A DNA stretch of 64,000 nucleotides from Mesorhizobium sp. (GTDB lineage Bacteria > Pseudomonadota > Alphaproteobacteria > Rhizobiales > Rhizobiaceae): contig JAHBYX010000001.1 of NCBI GenBank assembly GCA_019635735.1, positions 1 through 64,000 on the forward strand, read 5' to 3'. A program made the translations under genes and the position numbers. Below the pieces are notes generated by a model, which saw only the letters and a list, made by a program, of their open reading frames with translations, was not told where the DNA came from and did no database searches. Every line of letters begins with the position of its first letter. The first letter of the stretch is position 1. Shown here one piece after another: positions 22,812 through 33,533 of this stretch.

Positions 22812-25211
22812 CTAGAACTTCGCCGACATGCCGAAATTGAGGTTCTGCACGATATCGGTGTCTTCCTTCAGGACCGGGATCGCATAGTCGATGCGGATCG
22901 GACCGAACGGCGAAGCCCAGATCACGCCGGCGCCCACCGATGCGCGCCAGCGCATGTCGAACGAAGCTTGATTAGCCGCCGGCACAGCAGCCGCTACGCT
23001 ATCGTTGACGCCAAAAAGAGTAGCAGCATCGGCGAAGACCGCACCCTTCACGCCAAGGCTTTCGGGAAGCGCCGGCATCGGAAACTGTGCTTCTGCCGTG
23101 GCATGGAAGTAGGTCGTGCCGCCAAGATGATCGTAGTTGTCTTCATTTGTCGAGCCGTTCGTATCGGCGGGGCCGAACCCGTTATACGCAAAGCCGCGAA
23201 TCATTCGATCCGTGCCCTTGAACTGGTCGAAAACCCGAAGGCCAGTCGCGGTAAACGGCTCAATATGTCCGCCCCCGACCGTCAGCAAACCTACAATATC
23301 CTGCTGTTCGGACAGGGTACGATAGTAGTTGCCACGTGCCGTGATCTTAGCCCATTTGGCGTCACCACCGAGGCCCGCGACCTCGCCCGTCAAGGTGGCG
23401 TAGATACCCGAATGAGGGTTCTTCATGTCGTCGATCGAATTGTACTGAAGAGTACCACTTACCGACGACTTTATCCATTGCCCATAGGCTATGGCGTCCT
23501 GGATGGGCTGGGATATGAGACATCCCGGGTCCGGCAGGCCGTTATTATCCGCATCGCAAGCTTCGGTGTAATTATATTCTTCCGACGTCAAATTATACGC
23601 CAACTGCGTCGTCAGGTTCTGCGTGATCGGCAGACCGAAGCGAACCGTAGCGCCGGAAGTCGCCGATTCGTAGTCCGTATACCTCTGCGTCTGCCGGTAG
23701 ACATCGAACCCGGCCGCGATCCGGCGGCCCAGGAAATACGGCTCGGTGAACGATAGAGCGTAGTTGCGCGAATTCTTGCCTCCACCCGCCGAGATGCGGA
23801 TGTACTGGCCGCGACCGAGGAAGTTGCGCTCGCTGATGGAGCCCTCAACCGTGAAGCCGGCATTCTCGCCGCCCGTGGTGTAGCCGCCACCAACCGAGAA
23901 TTCGCCGGTCGACTTTTCGACAACATCCACCACAAGAACGACCTGGTCGGGTTCCGAGCCAGGGGCCGTCGCGATGTTCACGGTTTCAAAGAAATCAAGG
24001 CGCTCCAGGCGGCGCTTCGCGCGCTGGATCAGCACCTGGTTGAACGCATCGCCTTCCGATACGTCGAACTCGCGGCGGATGACGTAATCGCGCGTGCGCT
24101 CGTTGCCGCGGATTTCGATGCGCTCGATGTACGTGCGAGGACCTTGATCGATCGTGTAGACGACCGAAATGGTCCGGGTTTCGAAGTTGCGGTCGCCGCG
24201 TGGGGTCACCTGGGCGAAGGCATAGCCCGCGCCGGCCACCCGTTCGGTCAGGCCGATGATCGTGTCCTCGACGTTCTTGGCGCTGTAGACGTCGCCGGAC
24301 CGCGTTTCGATCGCGGAGTTCAGTGTCGTCGAATCGAAGCCGTCGATCGAGGATTCGATCGTCACGTCGCCGAACGTGTAGCGCTCGCCTTCGTCTACCG
24401 TGAAGTTGACCGTATACTCATTGTTCGCCTCGTCGAGCTCGGCCGAGGACGATACGACCTGGAAGTCCGCATAGCCGCGATCGTAGTAGAAGCGGCGCAG
24501 CGTTTCCTCGTCGGCCCGCAGGCGGTTCTCGTCGTAGATGTCGTCGCGGAACAGGAAGGACAGGATGTTCGAGCGCTTCGTCGAGATCACGTCGGCGAGA
24601 CGGCGGTCGCCGAAGGCGTTGTTGCCGACGAAATTGACGGTGCGGATCTTGGTGCGGCCGCCTTCGTTGACGGTGAACACGACATTCACGCGGTTCTCGC
24701 CGAGGTCCATGACCTGGGTCTGAACCTCCGCATCGTCGCGGCCGATCGCGCTGTATGCAGCCTTGATCGCCTCGACGTCGGCTTCCATCTGCGCCTGCGA
24801 GAACGGTCCGCGCGGCTTGAGCTGCACGACACGCGCCAGATCGGCATCCTTGCGCTTCTTGTTGCCCTGGAAGAGCACCTGGTTGACGACGGGATATTCC
24901 TCGACCTGAACGACCAGCGTCCCGCCCGACTGCGTCACCCGCACGTCGGAAAACAGCCCGGTCGCGAACAGCCGCTTGACCGCCTCGTCGATATCGGCTG
25001 CCGAGAAACTCTGTCCCGGCTGGATGCCGATGTTGCCCCGAATCGTCTCGGCATCGACGCGCTGGTTGCCTCGCACGGAAATGCTGCTGACGACCGTTGC
25101 ATGCGCCGCGGAAACCGCGGCGACCTGCACGAAGAGCGAGGCTGAAAACACCATTCCAGCGGTAAGGGCTACCGCGGATGCCGCGCCCATCAGTCTTTTA
25201 GTTGCCTTCAT
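22812..25211 (-). CDS. bamA: Outer-membrane protein assembly factor BamA
   Basis: A 799-residue Omp85 protein, the core of the BAM machine that folds beta-barrels into the outer membrane. A signal peptide (about 1-37) precedes five POTRA domains (about 38-430, starting [20 protein letters not shown]) and a 16-strand barrel. The conserved lid-lock motif is in [14 protein letters not shown]. The protein ends [10 protein letters not shown] with the C-terminal Phe signal. No skp/ompH gene follows it, unlike E. coli, where skp lies between bamA and lpxD. Confidence 0.96.
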   Translation of the reverse strand: MKATKRLMGAASAVALTAGMVFSASLFVQVAAVSAAHATVVSSISVRGNQRVDAETIRGNIGIQPGQSFSAADIDEAVKRLFATGLFSDVRVTQSGGTLVVQVEEYPVVNQVLFQGNKKRKDADLARVVQLKPRGPFSQAQMEADVEAIKAAYSAIGRDDAEVQTQVMDLGENRVNVVFTVNEGGRTKIRTVNFVGNNAFGDRRLADVISTKRSNILSFLFRDDIYDENRLRADEETLRRFYYDRGYADFQVVSSSAELDEANNEYTVNFTVDEGERYTFGDVTIESSIDGFDSTTLNSAIETRSGDVYSAKNVEDTIIGLTERVAGAGYAFAQVTPRGDRNFETRTISVVYTIDQGPRTYIERIEIRGNERTRDYVIRREFDVSEGDAFNQVLIQRAKRRLERLDFFETVNIATAPGSEPDQVVLVVDVVEKSTGEFSVGGGYTTGGENAGFTVEGSISERNFLGRGQYIRISAGGGKNSRNYALSFTEPYFLGRRIAAGFDVYRQTQRYTDYESATSGATVRFGLPITQNLTTQLAYNLTSEEYNYTEACDADNNGLPDPGCLISQPIQDAIAYGQWIKSSVSGTLQYNSIDDMKNPHSGIYATLTGEVAGLGGDAKWAKITARGNYYRTLSEQQDIVGLLTVGGGHIEPFTATGLRVFDQFKGTDRMIRGFAYNGFGPADTNGSTNEDNYDHLGGTTYFHATAEAQFPMPALPESLGVKGAVFADAATLFGVNDSVAAAVPAANQASFDMRWRASVGAGVIWASPFGPIRIDYAIPVLKEDTDIVQNLNFGMSAKF

Positions 25212-25408
25212 AGGGCTGTCTTACCTTGTTTTCTCGTAGTCCCCACGGCGAGAAACCGGACGTGACGGTCATACCGCCTACCGTAATAGCCGGATTTTCC
25301 CTACACGCAAGGCTTCTGGTTAATTTGCGTTTACGAAGCCATGGACCGTGGCTTTCTCGTCACGCCAAATCCCCGCCATGGTTAATAAGTGTCGAATTTT
25401 CATTGGCT

Positions 25409-26548
25409 TCAGCATCCGAAGAGATCGTTCCAGACGACAAAGCCCATGAACAGCAAGACGGCCAGAAGCCCGATCCTGTAAACCGCTTCCATCGCCCTCT
25501 CGGGCACGGGACGACGGGTCGCGGCTTCTATACCGTAGAAAAGCAGATGGCCGCCGTCGAGCGGCGGGATAGGCAGCAGATTGAGAAAGCCGATACCCAC
25601 CGACAAGAGCGCCACGAGGTTTATCAGCCACAGGAATCCGAGCTGCGCGGCCTGCCCGGACATCTTGGCGATCTTGATCGGCCCTCCGAGCTGGCATTTG
25701 TCCTCGCGGCCGAAGGCGAATCGCTTCAGGAATTGTCCGGTCCGACTGATGATCGAGCCGGTCTCGACGATCGCCTGGCCGACCGCCTCGACCGGTCCAT
25801 AATGCTCCACCCTGCCCTCGCCGACCTCCTGGTTGGTCGCGACTCCGATCACCCCCACCTTGATCGTGTTGCCGAGCGCGTCCTTCTGTTCGGTCAGCCT
25901 CGGCGTCGCGGTGAGGGTGACTTCTTTCCCGTCGCGCAGCATCACGAAGACCAGCGGATCGTCCGTTCGGCCGGAGACGTAGCGCTGAACGTCGGCGAAC
26001 GTTTCGACCGGACTTCCGTCAACCGAAACGAAGCGGTCGCCCGGCCTGAAGCCCGCCGCTTCGGCAGCGCTTCCCACCACCACTTCGGCCACCACGGGCT
26101 GGATCACCGGCTTTCCGTAAGTGCCGAAAAGAACAGCGAAAACGGCAATTGTGAGCAGGAAGTTGAAGACCGGGCCGGCAACCACGGTCAACGCACGCTT
26201 CCACACTGGCTGGGTGTGGAATGCGACCTTCTTCTCCGCCTCGGTGAGCGATTCCATCTCCTCGAGGTCCGGAGTGGAGGTCGCATTCATGTCGCCGGTA
26301 AACTTGACATAGCCGCCGAGAGGAATGGCAGACAGCTTCCATCGCGTGCCGTGGCGATCGTTGAAGCCGAAAAGCTCGGGGCCGAATCCGACCGAGAATG
26401 CCTTGACGCCGATGCCGCACCAGCGGCCGACGAGATAGTGACCCATCTCGTGAACGAAGACGACGACGGTGAGCACGAACAGAAACGGCACGATCGTACC
26501 GAGGATCAGCCCGTTCGTGCCTACGATCGAATTGAGAATGTCACCCAA
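25409..26548 (-). CDS. rseP: Site-2 zinc metalloprotease RseP
   Basis: A 379-residue intramembrane protease. The zinc site is HEMGH in VVFVHEMGHYLVGRWCGIG, and the C-terminal motif is GFLNLLPIPPLDGGHLL. One PDZ domain lies at about 125-200 (GFRPGDRFVSVDGSPVETFA). It cleaves membrane anti-sigma factors or signal-peptide remnants; no anti-sigma gene is in the window, so the substrate is unknown. The family-like start is TTG at 26548 (GDILNSIVGTNGLILGTIVP follows) with a weak GGGAC ribosome site; no ATG fits. An 86-bp gap separates it from cdsA. Confidence 0.92.
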   Translation of the reverse strand: MGDILNSIVGTNGLILGTIVPFLFVLTVVVFVHEMGHYLVGRWCGIGVKAFSVGFGPELFGFNDRHGTRWKLSAIPLGGYVKFTGDMNATSTPDLEEMESLTEAEKKVAFHTQPVWKRALTVVAGPVFNFLLTIAVFAVLFGTYGKPVIQPVVAEVVVGSAAEAAGFRPGDRFVSVDGSPVETFADVQRYVSGRTDDPLVFVMLRDGKEVTLTATPRLTEQKDALGNTIKVGVIGVATNQEVGEGRVEHYGPVEAVGQAIVETGSIISRTGQFLKRFAFGREDKCQLGGPIKIAKMSGQAAQLGFLWLINLVALLSVGIGFLNLLPIPPLDGGHLLFYGIEAATRRPVPERAMEAVYRIGLLAVLLFMGFVVWNDLFGC

Positions 26549-26634
26549 AGGAAAGTCCCGATATCTGCGGCGGGCCGCGAAGGTGTGAGGTTGCGACGCC
26601 AAACCGGGCGAATCCGTGACCTGTTCGACGCCGA

Positions 26635-27450
26635 TCAGTTCGGAAACAGCCCCGACACCGGAGCAGCCGGACCGGCAAGAAGCCAGCCCGCGAGATACAG
26701 TGCCACCGCCGCCGCGACAAGCCCGTCGACCCGGTCCATCACGCCACCGTGTCCGGGAATGAGCTGGCTCGAATCCTTTGCGCCGAACCGCCGCTTGAAG
26801 CCGGATTCGAAGAGGTCCCCCGCCTGCGAGACGGCGGACAAAGGCAAGGCGAGCAGCCCCATGAGCAACGGCGAGGGGTGGCCGGCGACATAGGCTACGA
26901 TCCAGCCGGCGACCAGTGCGGCGACGGCGCCGCCCACCGCTCCGCTCCAGGTCTTGCCTGGAGAGATCGACGGCGCGAGTTTTGGCCCGCCGACGGCGCG
27001 GCCGACGAAAAAGGCGAAGATGTCCGTGCCCCAGACGACCGCGAAAAGGTAGAGAATCGCCAACAGTCCGGAAGTGTCGCTGCCACGCAGGAAAGCCAGA
27101 GCGACGGCTGGGAGGACTGCGTAGGCCATACCGATCGCTGCGAGCGTGCCGAGCTCGCGAATTTGCCCGATCGCCAGCAGCGCGAGGCTTGGCACCACCG
27201 CGAGAATCAGCATCGGATAGCCGTTCAGCCCGGCGGCAAGCGCCACCAGCACGATTGCCACGAGAATCCACGCGGCGAGCCAGAGCGGCCAATCGCGCCT
27301 GAGATTCGAAACGGTCGTCCATTCGTAGAAGACCAGCGCCCCGATTGCGACGGCGAGCAGCCGGAACGGCACGCCCCCCATCCAGGTAAGCGCGAGCACG
27401 ATGACCGCAAGGACGATGCCCGAGACGATTCTGAGCTGAAGGTTGCTCAC
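26635..27450 (-). CDS. cdsA: Phosphatidate cytidylyltransferase
   Basis: A 271-residue polytopic membrane enzyme making CDP-diacylglycerol for phospholipids. The family signature is seen in [20 protein letters not shown] and [20 protein letters not shown]. About eight hydrophobic segments precede and flank it. The start overlaps the uppS stop by ATGA. Confidence 0.95.
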   Translation of the reverse strand: MSNLQLRIVSGIVLAVIVLALTWMGGVPFRLLAVAIGALVFYEWTTVSNLRRDWPLWLAAWILVAIVLVALAAGLNGYPMLILAVVPSLALLAIGQIRELGTLAAIGMAYAVLPAVALAFLRGSDTSGLLAILYLFAVVWGTDIFAFFVGRAVGGPKLAPSISPGKTWSGAVGGAVAALVAGWIVAYVAGHPSPLLMGLLALPLSAVSQAGDLFESGFKRRFGAKDSSQLIPGHGGVMDRVDGLVAAAVALYLAGWLLAGPAAPVSGLFPN

Positions 27451-28169
27451 GACGCGACGCCCGCGGCGGGCACGCCGCCGAAGCGGCGCTCGCGTGCAGC
27501 AAAGGTCTGGATTGCCTCGACGAGATGGGCCTTGCCGAAATCCGGCCAGTAGCAGGAAAGAAAGACGAGTTCGGCATAGGCCGCCTGCCAGAGCAGGAAG
27601 TTCGACAGGCGGATTTCGCCGCCGGTGCGGATGATCAGGTCCGGATCGGGAATGTCGGCGGTGTCGAGGAAGGCGCCGAAACTCTCGGGTGTAATATCGC
27701 GCGGGTCGAGCTGTCCCGCAACGGCGGCTTCGGCGATCCTGGCCGCGGCCCTCGCGATCTCGTCGCGCGAGCCGTAGTTGAAGGCGATGACGAGGTTCAG
27801 GGCGCCATTATCCCGCGTCAAGAGCTCGGCTTCCTCCAGCAGCGCGGCGATATCCGGCTGCAGGCTTTGGCGTTCGCCGATGACGCGCACCTTCACGCCG
27901 TTCTGGTGCAGTTCTGCCAGATCGCGCCGGATGAACAGTTTCAAAAGGCCCATCAGATCCGAAACTTCGGATTTCGGGCGCGACCAGTTTTCTGAGGAAA
28001 AGGCATAGACCGTGATCCAGCGGATCCCCAGATCGTCGGCGTTCCGGACGGTCTGGCGAAGCGCCTCGACACCCGCGCGATGCCCTGCCGCGCGCGGCAG
28101 GCCTCTCGCCTTCGCCCAGCGGCCATTGCCGTCCATGATGATCGCGATGTGCTCAGGCTTCAATTTCAA
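27447..28169 (-). CDS. uppS: Undecaprenyl diphosphate synthase
   Basis: A 240-residue cis-prenyltransferase that builds the C55 lipid carrier for peptidoglycan. The catalytic Asp (D13) is in [20 protein letters not shown]; other motifs are [14 protein letters not shown] and [20 protein letters not shown]. Standard length. Directly upstream of cdsA with a 4-bp overlap. Confidence 0.97.
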   Translation of the reverse strand: MKLKPEHIAIIMDGNGRWAKARGLPRAAGHRAGVEALRQTVRNADDLGIRWITVYAFSSENWSRPKSEVSDLMGLLKLFIRRDLAELHQNGVKVRVIGERQSLQPDIAALLEEAELLTRDNGALNLVIAFNYGSRDEIARAAARIAEAAVAGQLDPRDITPESFGAFLDTADIPDPDLIIRTGGEIRLSNFLLWQAAYAELVFLSCYWPDFGKAHLVEAIQTFAARERRFGGVPAAGVAS

Positions 28170-28221
28170 TCGAGCACTCCGGGGTAGGCGGCATTCCCGC
28201 CGCCGACATTGCCGACGGTCG

Positions 28222-28782
28222 TCAGACCTGCATGATCTCGGCTTCCTTCTCGGCGAGAAGGCTGTCGATCATCGAGATCGTGTCGTCCGTCATCTTCTGG
28301 ACCCTGTCCGAGCCGACGCGCATGTCGTCCTGGCTGATAACGTGGTCCTTTTCCGACTTTTTCAAGCCGTCGATGCCGTCGCGCCGCACATGCCGCGCCG
28401 CGACGCGCGCCGATTCGGCGTATTGATGCGCGATCTTGACCAGTTCCTTGCGCCGCTGTTCGTTCAGTTCCGGCAAGGGGATGCGCAGCGTCGTGCCGTC
28501 CATGATCGGATTGAAGCCGAGATTCGCCTCCCGGATCGCGCGGTCGACCGCTCCGACGAGCGAGCGGTCCCAGACGCTGACGCTGATCATGCGCGGCTCA
28601 GGCACGGTGACCGACGCCACCTGATTGATCGGCGTCGGTGCGCCATAGGCCTGCACGACGATGGGATCGAGCAGGTTGGACGATGCACGGCCGGTACGCA
28701 GCGAGGCGAGGTCGTGCTTGAAAGCGCTGATCGCGCCGTCCATACGGCGCTGGAGATCCTTGAAATCCACTCCGTCAGCCAT
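28222..28782 (-). CDS. frr: Ribosome recycling factor
   Basis: A 186-residue RRF that splits post-termination ribosomes with EF-G. The sequence from [20 protein letters not shown] to [12 protein letters not shown] spans the three-helix bundle; conserved [15 protein letters not shown] and [15 protein letters not shown] are present. Clustered with pyrH, tsf and rpsB as in most bacteria. Confidence 0.97.
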   Translation of the reverse strand: MADGVDFKDLQRRMDGAISAFKHDLASLRTGRASSNLLDPIVVQAYGAPTPINQVASVTVPEPRMISVSVWDRSLVGAVDRAIREANLGFNPIMDGTTLRIPLPELNEQRRKELVKIAHQYAESARVAARHVRRDGIDGLKKSEKDHVISQDDMRVGSDRVQKMTDDTISMIDSLLAEKEAEIMQV

Positions 28783-28823
28783 GTGTTTCTCCCGGTCTTC
28801 TGGTGGTTGCGCCCTGCCTTGCG

Positions 28824-29546
28824 TCAGGCGTCCGCGACGATCGTGCAGTGGCCTTCACCACGCAGAATTGCGCCGAACCCACCTTTTTCGTGAATCGAGT
28901 AGACGATTATCGGAATGTTGTTCTCGCGCGCAAGCGCAATCGCCGCCGTATCCATCACCTGGAGGCCCTGGGTCAACACTTCGCGATGGGTGATGCGGTC
29001 GTAGCGAACGGCGTTCGGATCCTTCTTCGGATCGGCCGAGTAGATTCCGTCGACCTGGGTACCCTTGAAAAGCGCGTCAGCACCGATCTCCGCCGCGCGC
29101 AGGGCGGCCGCCGAATCGGTGGTGAAGAACGGATTGCCTGTGCCACCGGCGAAGATCACAACCTTGCCGGAGTTCATGTAGCTGGTGGCCTGGCGCTGGG
29201 AGAAGCTCTCGCACAGTTCCGGCATGGCGATTGCGGACAGCACGACCGCATCGACGCCGATCTTGACCAGCGACGTCCGCATCGCCAGCGAATTGATCAC
29301 GGTCGCCAGCATTCCCATGTGGTCGCCGGTGACGCGGTCGCCGCCTTTCGACGCCACCGCGAGGCCGCGGAAGATGTTGCCGCCGCCGATGACGAGGCCC
29401 ACTTCCACGCCCATTTCGCGGGCTTCCGCGACGTCGGAAGCGATGCGGTCGGCGACCGAGACGTCGATGCCGAAATGCTGCTCACCCATCAGCGCTTCGC
29501 CCGATGCCTTGAGAAGAACGCGGCGATAGAGAGGCTTAGCCGACAT
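28824..29546 (-). CDS. pyrH: UMP kinase
   Basis: A 240-residue amino-acid-kinase-fold enzyme making UDP from UMP. Motifs: [48 protein letters not shown] and [20 protein letters not shown]. Positioned between tsf and frr. Confidence 0.97.
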   Translation of the reverse strand: MSAKPLYRRVLLKASGEALMGEQHFGIDVSVADRIASDVAEAREMGVEVGLVIGGGNIFRGLAVASKGGDRVTGDHMGMLATVINSLAMRTSLVKIGVDAVVLSAIAMPELCESFSQRQATSYMNSGKVVIFAGGTGNPFFTTDSAAALRAAEIGADALFKGTQVDGIYSADPKKDPNAVRYDRITHREVLTQGLQVMDTAAIALARENNIPIIVYSIHEKGGFGAILRGEGHCTIVADA

Positions 29547-29599
29547 CGATTGCTTTCTCTTGAATACAGGCGTTCGGAAACGGTGCTGCGATACACGAA

Positions 29600-29625
29600 G
29601 GGCGCCGCGATGTCACGCGGCGCCC
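29600..29625 (-). other. Hairpin between tsf and pyrH
   Basis: A perfect 10-bp GC-rich stem (GGGCGCCGCG at 29600-29609, CGCGGCGCCC at 29616-29625) has a 6-nt loop. On the minus strand only CTTCGTG follows, so it is a weak terminator at best; it may set the ratio of tsf to pyrH mRNA. Confidence 0.5.
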
Positions 29626-29653
29626 CTCTTTAGCAGGCAATGCGGTGAAGGAC

Positions 29654-30574
29654 TTACTTCTTGACCGTCGCGGCAACTTCGGCCGCGAAATCGGTCTCTT
29701 CCTTCTCGATGCCCTCGCCGACGGCGTAGCGCACGAAGCCGGTGATCTTCGCCGGCGCGCCGATGTCCTTCTCGGCTTCCTTCAGCGCCTTCTCGACCGT
29801 CAGGTCCGGGTTCATGACGAAGGCCTGCTTCAGGAGCACGACTTCCTCGTAGAACTTGCGCAGGCGGCCCTCGACCATCTTCTCGATGATGTTCTCGGGC
29901 TTGCCGGATGCGCGCGCCTGGTCGGAGAAGATCGCCTTCTCGCGTTCCACGGCAGCCGGATCGAGCGCGTCGATGTCGAGCGACATGGGGTTCGTCGCAG
30001 CGACATGCATCGCGACCTGGCGGGCGAACGCCCTGGTGGCTTCCGCCTTGCCTTCGGTCTCGATCGCGACGAGCACGCCGATCCGGCCGAGGCCGTCCGC
30101 GACCGCGTTGTGGATGTAGGTCGCTACCACGCCCTTGGACACGGACAGCTTCGTCGAGCGGCGGAAGTTGAGGTTCTCGCCGATCGTGCCGACGGCATCC
30201 TTGATCGTCTCCGTCACGGTCTTGTCCGAACCGGGATAGCGGGCGGCTGCAACCTTTTCCGTCTCGCCGAATGCGAGCACCACCTTGGCGACGTTGCGGA
30301 CGATGTCCTGGAACTGGTCGTTGCGGGCGACGAAGTCTGTTTCCGAATTGACCTCGACAACGGCAGCCTCGTGGACGCCCGCGTCGACGCCGACCAGACC
30401 TTCAGCGGCCGTGCGGCTCGCCTTCTTGTCAGCCTTTGCGATGCCCTTCTTGCGCAGCCAGTCGACCGCCGCCTCCATGTCGCCATTGGTTTCGGTCAGC
30501 GCCGCCTTGCAGTCCATCATGCCCGCGCCGCTCAGTTCGCGCAGTTCCTTGACCTGTGCCGCCGTAATGCTCAT
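29654..30574 (-). CDS. tsf: Elongation factor Ts
   Basis: A 306-residue EF-Ts, the guanine-exchange factor for EF-Tu. N-terminal UBA-like segment [20 protein letters not shown]; core [38 protein letters not shown] near the C-terminus. Length is the longer alphaproteobacterial form. Downstream of rpsB after a 99-bp gap that holds a hairpin. Confidence 0.97.
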   Translation of the reverse strand: MSITAAQVKELRELSGAGMMDCKAALTETNGDMEAAVDWLRKKGIAKADKKASRTAAEGLVGVDAGVHEAAVVEVNSETDFVARNDQFQDIVRNVAKVVLAFGETEKVAAARYPGSDKTVTETIKDAVGTIGENLNFRRSTKLSVSKGVVATYIHNAVADGLGRIGVLVAIETEGKAEATRAFARQVAMHVAATNPMSLDIDALDPAAVEREKAIFSDQARASGKPENIIEKMVEGRLRKFYEEVVLLKQAFVMNPDLTVEKALKEAEKDIGAPAKITGFVRYAVGEGIEKEETDFAAEVAATVKK

Positions 30575-30635
30575 CTCAGCCTCTTCATCTCAAAAAATGA
30601 CGGCGCGCGATTGGCATCGTGCGCCTGGAATGGGT

Positions 30636-30657
30636 GGGCGCGGCCGAAGCCGCGCCC
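30636..30657 (-). other. UUCG-tetraloop hairpin between rpsB and tsf
   Basis: A perfect 9-bp stem (GGGCGCGGC at 30636-30644, GCCGCGCCC at 30649-30657) reads with a TTCG loop on the minus strand, a very stable tetraloop. No T-run follows. The position matches the known rpsB-tsf attenuator region of other bacteria. Confidence 0.55.
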
Positions 30658-30673
30658 GTCATATGGAACCGGC

Positions 30674-31441
30674 TCAGGCCGACGGGGCTTCTTCCAGTGC
30701 CGGCTCGACGGGGGCCTCGGCGGAAGCGCCGATGTCGATGCCGTAGTTGCCCTGCTGGCGTGCGATGCCGTCGATCGCGGCTCGTGCAATCAGGTCGCAA
30801 TAGAGCGCGATGGCGCGCTGCGCGTCGTCATTGCCCGGGATCGGGTAGTCGATCTTGTCCGGATCGCAGTTAGAATCGATGATCGCGACGACCGGAATGC
30901 CGAGACGCTTGGCTTCCAGGATCGCAATCGCTTCCTTGTTGGTGTCGATCACGAACATCAGGTCGGGCGTGGAGCCCATGTCCTTGATGCCGCCGAGCGC
31001 CTTGTTCAGCTTCTCGCGTTCGCGATCGAGGTTCAGGCGCTCCTTCTTGGTGAAGCCCTGGGCCTCGCCGGCCAGCAGTTCGTCGAGTTTGCGCAGGCGC
31101 TGGATCGAGTTCGAGATCGTCTTCCAGTTGGTGAGCATGCCGCCCAGCCAGCGCGAATTGACGTAGTACTGGGCCGAACGCTGCGCGGCATCAGCCACGA
31201 TGTCGGACGCCTGGCGCTTGGTGCCGACGAAGAGCACGCGGCCGCCCGCGGCGACGGTGTCGGAGACGACCTTCAGCGCCTGGTGCAGCAGCGGAACCGT
31301 CTGCGACAGATCGATGACGTGGATGTTGTTGCGGGCGCCAAAAATGAAGGGCGCCATCTTGGGGTTCCAGCGGTGGGTCTGGTGTCCGAAGTGGACGCCA
31401 GCATCCAGCAGCTGGCGCATGCTGAAATCAGGCAGAGCCAT
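30674..31441 (-). CDS. rpsB: 30S ribosomal protein S2
   Basis: A 255-residue S2. Signature segments: [53 protein letters not shown] and [17 protein letters not shown]. The C-terminal tail is acidic ([17 protein letters not shown]). AAGGATAAG precedes the ATG. It heads the rpsB-tsf-pyrH-frr unit and has its own probable promoter and leader. Confidence 0.97.
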   Translation of the reverse strand: MALPDFSMRQLLDAGVHFGHQTHRWNPKMAPFIFGARNNIHVIDLSQTVPLLHQALKVVSDTVAAGGRVLFVGTKRQASDIVADAAQRSAQYYVNSRWLGGMLTNWKTISNSIQRLRKLDELLAGEAQGFTKKERLNLDREREKLNKALGGIKDMGSTPDLMFVIDTNKEAIAILEAKRLGIPVVAIIDSNCDPDKIDYPIPGNDDAQRAIALYCDLIARAAIDGIARQQGNYGIDIGASAEAPVEPALEEAPSA

Positions 31442-31593
31442 GTCTTATCCTTTTCCGGTTAGCCTCCACGGACACTTGACGCTCGGATTCCTCGTCGCGC
31501 CACCGGAGGCGTCAGCCGGATTTCTCCCGGAAGACCACCCAAGTCCGTGTGTGGAATGGCCGCGCATATAGAGGCGTTGGGCGGGAAACGCAA
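31442..31593 (-). promoter_or_regulatory. Candidate rpsB promoter and structured leader
   Basis: On the minus strand TTGCGT (31593-31588) and TATATG (31570-31565) are 17 bp apart, predicting a leader of about 115 nt. Inside it, CACGGAC (31549-31543) can pair with GTCCGTG (31473-31467), closing a domain that includes the small hairpin CGCC/GGCG (31498-31511). A ribosomal-protein autoregulatory leader is plausible because S2 represses rpsB-tsf in other bacteria. Confidence 0.45.
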
Positions 31594-31628
31594 GCGGTCC
31601 GCCAATCCTGGACCGGCGGCGGCGCGTG

Positions 31629-32618
31629 TCAGGTTGTCGCGAGATGCGTCCCGAGCGCCGCCAGATCGACATTGCCGCCGCTGAGAACGATGCCGACCCG
31701 CTTGCCCCTGCATTCGACATGGCCCGACATGACGGCGGAGGCGGCGAGGCAACCGGTCGGCTCGACGACGATCTTCATCCGCTCGGCGAAGAAGCGCACG
31801 GTCGCGATGAGATCATCGTCGGGAACCGTCACGACCGCCTCGACCTTCTCCCGCATGATCGGGAACGTATGCAGCCCGAGCGCCGTCGTCAGGGCTCCAT
31901 CGGCGATCGAGCGCGGCACCGGAATAGTCACGATCTCGCCCCTGGCCATCGATTGCTGGCCGTCGTTGCCCGCTTCCGGCTCGACGCCGATGACCCGGCA
32001 GGCGGGCGACAGCCCCTTCGCCGCGAGCGCGCTGCCCGCCAGCAGCCCGCCGCCGCCGAGCGGCGTGAGGACGATGTCGAGATCGCCGACTTCCTCGATA
32101 AGTTCGAGCACCGCCGTGCCTTGCCCGGCGATGACGTCCGGATGGTCGAAGGGCGGGACGATCGTCGCGCCGGTTTCAGCCGCGACCCGACGGGTAACTT
32201 CCAGCCGGTCCTCCTCGTATCGGTCGTAAAACACGATCTTGGCCCCGTAGCCGCGGGTGCCGGCGACCTTCACCGCCGGCGCATCGGTCGGCATGACGAT
32301 GGTAGAAGCAACGCCGAGCAGCCTTGCCGCATAGGCGACCGCCTGGGCATGGTTGCCCGACGAAAAAGCCAGCACGCCGCGCGACCGCGCATCGCCGTCG
32401 AGCGCGGCGATCGCATTGTAGGCGCCGCGGAACTTGAACGCCCCTCCCCGCTGCAGATTCTCCGCCTTGAAGAACAGCGACGCGCCAGTGCGCTGATCGG
32501 CCGTACGCGAGGTCAGCGCCGGCGTCCGGTGCGCCTGGCCCGCGATACGCGACTGCGCCGTCCGCACGTCCGCGAAGGTCGGAATGCGCAGCCCTTCGGG
32601 CAGGGAATGTACGGTCAC
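31629..32618 (-). CDS. PLP-dependent threonine/serine dehydratase-like enzyme
   Basis: A 329-residue fold-type II PLP enzyme. The Schiff-base Lys (K62) lies in LQRGGAFKFRGAYNAI, the substrate loop in FSSGNHAQAVAYAARLLG, and the phosphate-binding glycines in LTPLGGGGLLAGSALA. No C-terminal ACT domain is present, so it resembles catabolic threonine dehydratase or serine racemase rather than feedback-regulated IlvA. The exact substrate cannot be fixed. The start is GTG with GGGAG upstream. It lies between eipB and rpsB on the same strand. Confidence 0.88.
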   Translation of the reverse strand: MTVHSLPEGLRIPTFADVRTAQSRIAGQAHRTPALTSRTADQRTGASLFFKAENLQRGGAFKFRGAYNAIAALDGDARSRGVLAFSSGNHAQAVAYAARLLGVASTIVMPTDAPAVKVAGTRGYGAKIVFYDRYEEDRLEVTRRVAAETGATIVPPFDHPDVIAGQGTAVLELIEEVGDLDIVLTPLGGGGLLAGSALAAKGLSPACRVIGVEPEAGNDGQQSMARGEIVTIPVPRSIADGALTTALGLHTFPIMREKVEAVVTVPDDDLIATVRFFAERMKIVVEPTGCLAASAVMSGHVECRGKRVGIVLSGGNVDLAALGTHLATT

Positions 32619-32658
32619 GATCGGCTCCCGGGTATGGAGGTTCGTCTGTGCGAAGCGC

Positions 32659-33489
32659 CTACTCGGGCTTCTTGCAGCCGTCCTTGCTGTCGAGCAGATC
32701 GAGTCCGACCAGCTTCGCCTTGATGGAGAACTCGCCGTAGCTCATCGTCAGGTCGCGGGTGAAGCCGTTGTCGTAGAGCTTGAACGAGATCGCATAGTCC
32801 GGCACTTCCTCGCCATCGTCCTTGCTCAGGTCGAAATAGGCGATCGAGACCGGCCAGTACTGCTCCGATTTTAACGTCTTGAGCGCCGGCAGCTCCGGGT
32901 CGTTGGCTTTCGGCGTCGTTCGCTTGCCGATCACCACGGTGGTCGTCATCACCTTGTTGGCGTCGTCCGACCCGTCGAAGATCGACGTCTCGTAGAAATT
33001 CTCGCCACCCTTCGCCTTGTCGATCAGCTCGATCATGTGCTGGGTCGGAAAGCGCGTGGCCGGGAGCTCGACCGTCTGGGCCTGCGGCTTCTGCAGCTTG
33101 ACCGCCATTCCCTTGGTGTCGATCGAGGCCGAGCCTTTCGTCTCCTTGTCGAGCCCGTCGTCGACGAAGAACTTCGTCACGAAGTCGAACGACTTGCCCT
33201 CGCCGTCCTCGAAGGTGGTCATCTGGTAGTCGTTCATGCGCTGCGTCTCTTCCACGTTCATCCGGGAGACGAAGCGATAATTGGTCGAATAGCCTTCGCA
33301 TCGCGAGCCTGTGAATTCGTAGACGATGCGTCCCGTCACGCCGGTTACGCCCGATTTCTCCGACGCTTCTCCGAGATCGAGGTCGTAGACCGCGCGGTGC
33401 GCCAGCAGTGCGCCGGCGGCGGAGGCGAATTCGACTGGGAAGACAGTGGCAAGAAGGACGGCGGGAAGGACAAGGCGCAAGGCGCTCAT
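32659..33489 (-). CDS. eipB: Cell-envelope integrity protein EipB (DUF1849 family)
   Basis: A 276-residue periplasmic protein with a signal peptide (about 1-25, cleaved near ASA-AG). It matches the DUF1849/EipB family: HRAVYDLDLGEASEKSGVTG, the segment GRIVYEFTGSRCEGYSTNYR, and LSKDDGEEVPDYAISFKLYD. Two cysteines, C64 and C272 (DGCKKPE), match the disulfide linking the ends of the beta-spiral in Brucella EipB. The Brucella protein is needed for envelope integrity. Ribosome site GGAGAG. First gene of the 15-gene minus run; divergent from ridA. Confidence 0.88.
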   Translation of the reverse strand: MSALRLVLPAVLLATVFPVEFASAAGALLAHRAVYDLDLGEASEKSGVTGVTGRIVYEFTGSRCEGYSTNYRFVSRMNVEETQRMNDYQMTTFEDGEGKSFDFVTKFFVDDGLDKETKGSASIDTKGMAVKLQKPQAQTVELPATRFPTQHMIELIDKAKGGENFYETSIFDGSDDANKVMTTTVVIGKRTTPKANDPELPALKTLKSEQYWPVSIAYFDLSKDDGEEVPDYAISFKLYDNGFTRDLTMSYGEFSIKAKLVGLDLLDSKDGCKKPE

Positions 33490-33533
33490 CTAGTGCTCTC
33501 CGGTAGCGCATCCGCTCGGGACCGCCAGTTAAG

